Notes under the pieces: generated by a model
Seen by the model: the letters and a program-made list of their open reading frames with translations, nothing else
Database searches by the model: none
Told to the model about the DNA's origin: nothing
Program-made: the position numbers and the translations under genes
Assembly (NCBI RefSeq): GCF_030010235.1
Contig: NZ_JASCRS010000001.1
Location: 744,001-808,000 of the forward strand
Reading direction: 5' to 3'
Length of the DNA stretch: 64,000 nt
Source: Leucobacter sp. UT-8R-CII-1-4
GTDB lineage: Bacteria > Actinomycetota > Actinomycetes > Actinomycetales > Microbacteriaceae
Part shown: piece after piece, positions 59,455 through 64,000 of the stretch
Layout of the letters: every line of letters starts with the position of its first letter
Numbering within the stretch: position 1 is the stretch's first letter

Positions 59455-60189
59455 CTACGGCGTGCGTCTACGCAGCGTAAGCGAAGCAAGAATCAACGCG
59501 ACCAGGGTGACCGCGGCAATAACAACGAGTGGTTTGCCAAGATCCCAGCCCTCGTCGCCGGCCGAAACCGCGTTTACCGCATCGATGGCATAGCTCAGTG
59601 GCAACCAGTCTGAAATACGCTGCAAAATATCTGGCATCTGATCGCGCGGCATCAGCAGGCCACCGAGCAGAATCTGCGGAAACACGAACACCGGCATAAA
59701 CTGCACCGCTTGAAATTCTGTGCGCGCAAAAGCGCTCGCAAATAGTCCAAGCCCCGTGCCAAGCAAGGCATCAAGCACCGCTACCGCGCCCAATTGCCAA
59801 CTCGGCCCATCAATTTGCAGCCCACACACCCATACCGCAAACCCTACGGTGATGAGTGCCTGCAAAATCGCCATCAGTCCGAAAGCAATCGCATAGCCCA
59901 CAATAAAATCTGACTTTGCAAGCGGCGTCGTCATGAGTCGTTCGAGTGTGCCCGATCGACGTTCGCGCAGAGTGGTTACCGAGGTCACCACGAACATCAA
60001 AATGAAGGGGAAGAGCGCGAGGATCGGGCCGCCGAATTGGTCAAAGGCACCCTCTTGGTCACTGAATAACCAGGCGAAGAGCCCCACGAGCAGGCTCGGC
60101 ATGAGCAGCATGAGTGCAATGGAGCGCGGATCATGGCTGAGCTGTCGCAGTACACGACCGGCGGTTGCGAAACTTCGGTTGATATTCAT
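59455..60189 (-). CDS. ABC-2 type exporter permease
   Basis: 244 residues, six spans, ATGA overlap with its ATPase. ABC-2 signature: RERRSGTLERLMTTPLAKSD, then AFARTEFQAVQFMPVFVFPQ followed by ILLGGLLMPRDQMPDIL, the typical daunorubicin/multidrug-export permease pattern. Exported compound unknown; the pair looks like a general drug or lipid exporter. Confidence 0.92.
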   Translation of the reverse strand: MNINRSFATAGRVLRQLSHDPRSIALMLLMPSLLVGLFAWLFSDQEGAFDQFGGPILALFPFILMFVVTSVTTLRERRSGTLERLMTTPLAKSDFIVGYAIAFGLMAILQALITVGFAVWVCGLQIDGPSWQLGAVAVLDALLGTGLGLFASAFARTEFQAVQFMPVFVFPQILLGGLLMPRDQMPDILQRISDWLPLSYAIDAVNAVSAGDEGWDLGKPLVVIAAVTLVALILASLTLRRRTP

Positions 60190-60926
60190 CGCGAGTCACC
60201 GCCTGAGCGCTCGTGCGCGGCAATAAGCGCAAGGAACGCTTGCTCTGGGTCGTTCGTAGCGGTGCTTTGCAGAAGTTCTTGCGGCGTGGTGTCTGCCACG
60301 ATCTGACCGGCACGCATCAGCAATAGGCGGTCGCAGCGTAGCGCCTCGTCCATCACATGGCTGCTCACCAGGAGTGACGCTCCATTATCGGCGAGCTCTC
60401 GAAAGAGCTGCCAGAGCTCGGCCCGCAACACTGGGTCAAGACCCACCGTTGGCTCATCGAGCACGATGAGTTCCGGATTGCCCAGCAGCGCAACGGCAAG
60501 CGAAACCCTGCCACGTTGACCGCCCGAGAGGGCTTCGACCCGCTGCTTCGCCTGAGCTTCAAGGCCGACCAGACTCATCGCCCGCGCGGCGTCCTGTTTG
60601 GAGGCACCGAGCACCCGCGCAAAATAGCGCAGATTCTGTGCGACAGTGAGATCGTCATAGACCGAAGCTGCCTGGGTGGCGTAGGCGACGCGTTTTCGCA
60701 GTTTGGGCGAACCCGCCGATTCGCCAAGCACCAGCACCTCGCCATCGACTCCGGCTTGCACTCCGACGATGCTGCGCATCAGGGTGGTTTTGCCGCAGCC
60801 GGAGGGACCGAGCAAGCCGGTCACCTGGCCACGCGGAATCTCAAGGTCGACACCGTCAAACACGGTGTGGCGACCGCGCCGCACCGTAAGAGCCTTGGCC
60901 GAGATAACGGCCTCATTAGCGTTCAC
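60186..60926 (-). CDS. ABC exporter ATP-binding protein
   Basis: 246 residues from GTG 60926 (no strong Shine-Dalgarno; the 60-codon extension upstream enters the hairpin region and is rejected). Walker A LLGPSGCGKTTLMRSIVG near residue 38, Q-loop YATQAASVYDDLTV, signature LSGGQRGRVSLAVALLG, Walker B LIVLDEPTVGLDPV, and SSHVMDEA switch. It drives the ABC-2 permease encoded next. Confidence 0.93.
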   Translation of the reverse strand: MNANEAVISAKALTVRRGRHTVFDGVDLEIPRGQVTGLLGPSGCGKTTLMRSIVGVQAGVDGEVLVLGESAGSPKLRKRVAYATQAASVYDDLTVAQNLRYFARVLGASKQDAARAMSLVGLEAQAKQRVEALSGGQRGRVSLAVALLGNPELIVLDEPTVGLDPVLRAELWQLFRELADNGASLLVSSHVMDEALRCDRLLLMRAGQIVADTTPQELLQSTATNDPEQAFLALIAAHERSGGDSR

Positions 60927-60968
60927 GGCATCAGCATAAGCCCGCGACCCCGCAATCGTCGAGAAGTA

Positions 60969-61029
60969 CCGATCCCGTCGAAAACAACAGATACTTGCCG
61001 CAAATATCGCTTGTTTTCGGCGGGATCGG
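60969..61029. repeat. Long imperfect inverted repeat (25-bp arms)
   Basis: Arms 60969-60993 and 61005-61029 pair with three mismatches around an 11-base loop; ends read CCGATCCCG and CGGGATCGG, with CGAAAACAA/TTGTTTTCG inside. It lies in the 311-bp noncoding stretch 60927-61237. No terminator-type T-tract follows; the size and high symmetry recall a dispersed palindromic (REP/MITE-like) element or a structured RNA. Confidence 0.7.
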
Positions 61030-61096
61030 CACATTGGGCGGTGGTGGGTGCCCCAGCGTGAGGCGGGCACGCTTTGGCGAGACACACTGCTTCTCG

Positions 61097-61156
61097 CGAA
61101 ACACACTGGTTTTTCGGTGCTGAAAGAGACGATCTCGATAGAAACAGTGTGTTTCG
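61097..61156. repeat. Second inverted repeat CGAAACACACTG ... CAGTGTGTTTCG
   Basis: A perfect 12-bp inverted repeat with a 36-base loop, 67 bp from the first hairpin in the same noncoding stretch. The loop has smaller self-complementary pieces (GAGACGATCTC). The remaining noncoding bases up to 61237 show only the Shine-Dalgarno AAAGG of the next gene. Confidence 0.65.
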
Positions 61157-61237
61157 ATCCGCGGCAACCCGTTGCTGGTTGTCAGGATCGGCCGCTAGAT
61201 GACTTACGATGAGTGCCCAGCAGCGAAAGGCTCTCCT

Positions 61238-61528
61238 ATGTCAAATGTGGTTCCATCTCGTGATGATCTCATCGCGCAGATTCAGCAGTCAAAATTCTCT
61301 ATCACGAAGTTCCGAGAGAGATACAACGTTGACGATGTCGATGATTTTCTCGACCTCATCGTGCAGAAACTACAACACGACGCGCCAAAGGCTGAACTCC
61401 TAGAACTCCTCAAAACAGCAAAGTTTCGGACCGCAAGCTTTCACATCGGATACCTAGCAAAACGGGTTGACGCCTTCATCTTGTTGCTGCAAAGCTCCCT
61501 CTCCGAAGAAATCGAACCTCGACGATAA
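61238..61528 (+). CDS. Small DivIVA-domain-like protein
   Basis: 96 residues from ATG 61238 (AAAGG upstream). It consists of two tandem copies of one motif: LIAQIQQSKFSITKFRERYN followed by VDDVDDFLDLI, and LLELLKTAKFRTASFHIGYL followed by AKRVDAFILLL. The F-x3-RxxYx4VDxFLDxI pattern is the DivI1A/DivIVA N-terminal repeat, which in full-length DivIVA binds curved membranes and recruits pole or septum proteins. No coiled-coil tail is present. The second copy has lost some key residues (GY kept, VDxF kept). Function unknown. Confidence 0.7.
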   Translation: MSNVVPSRDDLIAQIQQSKFSITKFRERYNVDDVDDFLDLIVQKLQHDAPKAELLELLKTAKFRTASFHIGYLAKRVDAFILLLQSSLSEEIEPRR

Positions 61529-61560
61529 CGCTGCACCAGCATTCCTGCGCGACAAGATCG

Positions 61561-62616
61561 CTACGCGGGCTCAGGCGCCCGCATGGCGTCGTTCCAGCGC
61601 CGGCTAAAACCGCTGGTGAGTCGTTTCCAACTTCGGTCCCGAATGAAGATCGAATCAATCGCAATCATGGTGAGCGAGAACCAAGGCAGGCCCATCAGCA
61701 CGCCAATCATGATGTGGAAACCGAGGATCCCAAACAGCGCAATCAGGCGCGTCGGTCGCGAGAGCAGGGCGAGCAAGAAGATCGACTGCAAGATAATTGA
61801 GCCCCAAGTACCGATCGCTACCATTGGTCCCCACGCAGTGATCAGATCACTCAGCACCGGCCAAGTGCCAAATCGTGCGGTTTGCAGCGGATCGTAGACG
61901 GCCCAACCCTGCGCCCAAGGTGTGCCCTGCGCCTTGTAAAGCGCGCCAGAACCGTACACAAATGCGACCTGCGCGGTCAGTGCAACCAGCGCCAGATTGT
62001 GCAGCACCGTGCCAATCTGTCTTGGCGAGCTGCCCTCGGCGAACCACTCATGTTTCGCCCGCCGGCGAGCGTCAATCGACCAGCGTGCTGCCGGATCCGC
62101 GAAGAACAACAGAATCATGGCGATGCGGAACATATTGTCGCCCTGATCGCCGACCATGTCGTTCATCTCGATGAAGCTCACCCAGAGCACAAAAAAGACC
62201 GGAAGCACGATACGAAAGCGCCAGCCAATCATAAACAGCACGGCCAACACCATGAGCAGCAGGTAAAGCAGCGTGAATCCAACGTCGTTGGCCGCTACTG
62301 CGTGGAACGCGCTGAACAGCCAGATTCTAGGAAAATCACTCACCGGTTCTGCGATTTCACCGTTCCAAGCAGACCCCGACCCAAAGGTGTACAGGCGGGT
62401 GCTGAAGTTGGCGAGCAACAAGCCCAGTGCTGTGACGCCGAAGATCATCCTGGTCACGGCAAGGCCGTACAACGCCTTTTTACCGTTGAAAAGCCAAGCT
62501 TCGAACCAGGCGATGGCCGAGCCAATGCCGTTCATCGCCGCCATCCAGGCGCCGGAAATCAGGCTGCCAACAAAAGCGCCAAAGCGCGCTACCGGTGTGG
62601 TGCCTTGCTCGCTCAT
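61561..62616 (-). CDS. HTTM-domain membrane protein
   Basis: 351 residues, about eight spans. ALYGLAVTRMIFGVTALGLL, WVSFIEMNDMVGDQGDNMFR, FVYGSGALYKAQGTPWAQG and GTWGSIILQSIFLLALL are typical of HTTM proteins, the bacterial relatives of vitamin K-dependent gamma-carboxylase; the GDQGDN segment matches the family's loop. ATGA overlap with the DUF5819 gene; the two families are commonly paired in actinobacteria. Activity unproven. Confidence 0.85.
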   Translation of the reverse strand: MSEQGTTPVARFGAFVGSLISGAWMAAMNGIGSAIAWFEAWLFNGKKALYGLAVTRMIFGVTALGLLLANFSTRLYTFGSGSAWNGEIAEPVSDFPRIWLFSAFHAVAANDVGFTLLYLLLMVLAVLFMIGWRFRIVLPVFFVLWVSFIEMNDMVGDQGDNMFRIAMILLFFADPAARWSIDARRRAKHEWFAEGSSPRQIGTVLHNLALVALTAQVAFVYGSGALYKAQGTPWAQGWAVYDPLQTARFGTWPVLSDLITAWGPMVAIGTWGSIILQSIFLLALLSRPTRLIALFGILGFHIMIGVLMGLPWFSLTMIAIDSIFIRDRSWKRLTSGFSRRWNDAMRAPEPA

Positions 62617-63485
62617 TTTGTGATCCTCTCGAACTGACCGCGAAACACGTCGCCAAAATTGCCGTCGTTCTGGCCCTCGTTGACAACCAGGTCACGCCAG
62701 CCCGGCAAAACGATGGTCGGCTCTGGTCGCACTGCGTCAGGGTTGTGTCGATCCTTGAAAGGAATGATGTTCTGCCTGCTCACTCGATATTGCACCTGAG
62801 TGACGCCGTCACCCCAGATCGCACGGGCAACCTGTGTGGCATAGGCCGTGCTGCGATGTTCTTCCTTCAGCAGCTCGGCGATTTTCTTTTCGCGGGCTTC
62901 GGCGCTGCCACCGCTCGTGTCTTCCCGCTGTTCGAGTGCAGCCTGCAACCCGATCTCCCAATCAGGCACGGTGAAGTCCCCGCCGATGACCGCGCGATCC
63001 ACGTCATTCATAGCGTCGAATGCACCCTTGTAGCTTGAAGCCAGCTCACTCGACTGGATGCCACCTCGTGGTGGAAAAAGATTGTATTTCAGCATTGATA
63101 GCTCGACGTCTGTCGCGCTTACCCAGCCGGTGGTTTCTTCAGTGCCGTCGCTATTGGTGACCACGGCTCGCACGTTGAAGTGGTAGTCACCGTTGATTGG
63201 TTCTGGCGCAAACACACTCCATGATTGCCCGAAGAGCGGGATCATGTAGCCCGAAAGCATATTGCTCGGCACCACTTCCCTGGCGTTCTCGGAGTAGGGA
63301 GCGATCCATAGAAATGATGCGAAGATGTGCCAGGCTGTGAAGATCACCGCGAGTACCGCGATGATGCGTACCCAGATCTTAGGTTTTGAGCTCTGGCTTG
63401 TCGGTTGCTCAGTCACCGACTGCTCCGAATCGTGCTCCGAAGCGCTGGTGCTTTCGCGCTCCGTGGTTGATGCTGTTGGTTTCAC
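62613..63485 (-). CDS. DUF5819 family protein, partner of HTTM
   Basis: 290 residues from GTG 63485, chosen because GGAGG stands 5 bp before it; upstream ATGs lack a site. A Ser/Thr/Glu-rich cytoplasmic head of about 40 residues is followed by one span (IIAVLAVIFTAWHIFASFLW) and an external domain with FGQSWSVFAPEPINGDYHFN, typical of DUF5819. The external part ends near the HTTM gene start (ATGA). The function is not known; pairing suggests a two-protein membrane complex. Confidence 0.75.
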   Translation of the reverse strand: MKPTASTTERESTSASEHDSEQSVTEQPTSQSSKPKIWVRIIAVLAVIFTAWHIFASFLWIAPYSENAREVVPSNMLSGYMIPLFGQSWSVFAPEPINGDYHFNVRAVVTNSDGTEETTGWVSATDVELSMLKYNLFPPRGGIQSSELASSYKGAFDAMNDVDRAVIGGDFTVPDWEIGLQAALEQREDTSGGSAEAREKKIAELLKEEHRSTAYATQVARAIWGDGVTQVQYRVSRQNIIPFKDRHNPDAVRPEPTIVLPGWRDLVVNEGQNDGNFGDVFRGQFERITK

Positions 63486-63584
63486 GCTAGCCTCCGGGCG
63501 CGATGGGCGTGCACACATCCATGACATCCGTGCATGTGACCCGCCTTTGTTGATCATCTGCTGTAAATCTAACCGAAAAGCGGG

Positions 63585-63618
63585 ATGCGGCCGGGAGTTT
63601 TTTCACTCCCGGCCGCAT
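63585..63618 (-). terminator. Terminator of the Ala-rich surface protein gene
   Basis: ATGCGGCCGGGAG/CTCCCGGCCGCAT, a perfect 13-bp stem with loop TTTTTTCA, 24 bp after the stop at 63643; on the minus strand it is followed by CCCGCTTTTC. Confidence 0.8.
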
Positions 63619-63642
63619 CTCACGATCTAGCTAGCTACAGCC

Positions 63643-64000
63643 TTACTGCTGAGCCGCCTTGCGACGCTGACTAGCAACAACAGCGAGGCCACCGATCAGC
63701 AGTAGCACAAGTGCCGCCACCGCGATACCAGTTGCCTGAGCAGCGCCAGTGTTCACCAGCTTCTGCCCGCCGCTAGCGTTTGCCGCGCCCTGCGAAGCCG
63801 CCTGCGAGGCAGCGCTTGCCTTCACCGTTGCATTCGCAGATGCCTGCGTTGTTGCATCAGCGTTCGCCGTCACATCGGCACCCGCGCGGGCGGTTGCCGA
63901 AGCAGTCGCCGACGCACTTGCTGCTGCGTCAGCCGTCGAGTCGGCGTTTGCCGCCTGACGGGCCGAAGCCTCAGCCGCCGAAGCAGCATTCGCGTTAGCC
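63643..64000 (-). CDS. Ala/Ser/Thr/Asn-rich surface protein with sortase-like signal (N-terminus outside window)
   Basis: The frame is open from the window edge (first full codon at 63999) to the stop at 63643, 119 residues. The first about 75 are low-complexity, Ala/Asn/Ser/Thr/Gln-rich with no aromatic residue, like a cell-wall-spanning stalk. The end is a cell-wall sorting signal: KLVNTG, a hydrophobic span (GIAVAALVLLLIGGLAVVA) and a basic tail SQRRKAAQQ. LVNTG departs from LPXTG and from the LAXTG of class E sortases. No sortase gene is in the window. Confidence 0.75.
   Translation of the reverse strand, partial: ANANAASAAEASARQAANADSTADAAASASATASATARAGADVTANADATTQASANATVKASAASQAASQGAANASGGQKLVNTGAAQATGIAVAALVLLLIGGLAVVASQRRKAAQQ

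Noticed and set aside
60931-61167. 78-codon minus-strand open frame
   Set aside because: It is made of the two inverted repeats and has no Shine-Dalgarno or recognisable domain.
1-64000. CRISPR arrays, insertion sequences, rRNA
   Set aside because: No regularly spaced direct repeats, transposase motifs or rRNA signatures were seen on either strand.

Overview
The window is a gene-dense, high-GC actinobacterial chromosome segment. The TetR, PucR and LysR regulators, lipoproteins with lipoboxes, frequent GTG starts with ATGA/GTGA overlaps, menaquinone genes, a DivIVA-like protein and the kinase/FHA/PP2C/transglutaminase module all fit Micrococcales, probably a Microbacteriaceae-like organism. 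The genus cannot be set from the sequence alone. I see no transposase, integrase, CRISPR array or prophage gene.

Layout. 1-6.2 kb: a minus-strand lipid-type operon (DUF3556 membrane protein, phytoene-desaturase-like oxidoreductase, acyl-CoA ligase, PucR regulator cut by the window edge) with palindromes that recur at two promoters. 6.3-13.3 kb: a leucine/isovalerate catabolic module (acyl-CoA dehydrogenase divergent from carboxylase beta and alpha, MaoC hydratase, CitE-type lyase, TetR). 13.3-14.2 kb: an SDR. 14.2-29.1 kb: a translationally coupled minus-strand envelope-signalling operon (Ser/Thr kinase, 1972-residue Ig-like protein, MoxR ATPase, DUF58, a transglutaminase-fold protein without its catalytic Cys and His, FHA protein, PP2C phosphatase, small membrane protein). 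29.3-40.7 kb: rplA and rplK, then a cell-wall amino-sugar recycling locus (esterase, BadF-type kinase, ABC sugar transporter, MurQ, serine hydrolase, RpiR regulator), then nusG, secE and tRNA-Trp. The usual secE-nusG-rplK-rplA string is therefore split by about 9 kb.

40.8-46.1 kb: menB and menC, an acyl-CoA synthetase, apt, tRNA-Arg and a TRIC channel. 46.3-53.6 kb: a LysR regulator and a polar amino-acid ABC transporter followed by a class-V aminotransferase, an HpaH-type hydratase and an HpaI-type aldolase. Together these look like an import, deamination, hydration and aldol-cleavage route for an unidentified amino acid, and this is my best candidate for an undescribed pathway. 53.7-58.7 kb: a zinc uptake system (aztA divergent from aztB-aztD-aztC-aztD) around a Zur-type box, with two AztD-like proteins. 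58.8-64 kb: Maf, an ABC-2 exporter, a noncoding stretch with two long hairpins, a small DivIVA-like protein, an HTTM/DUF5819 pair, and the C-terminus of an Ala-rich surface protein with a sortase-like signal.

Coordinates use the start codon best supported by Shine-Dalgarno sequence, overlap and family length, which is often downstream of the longest open frame. All function calls come from reading motifs; no database search was run.
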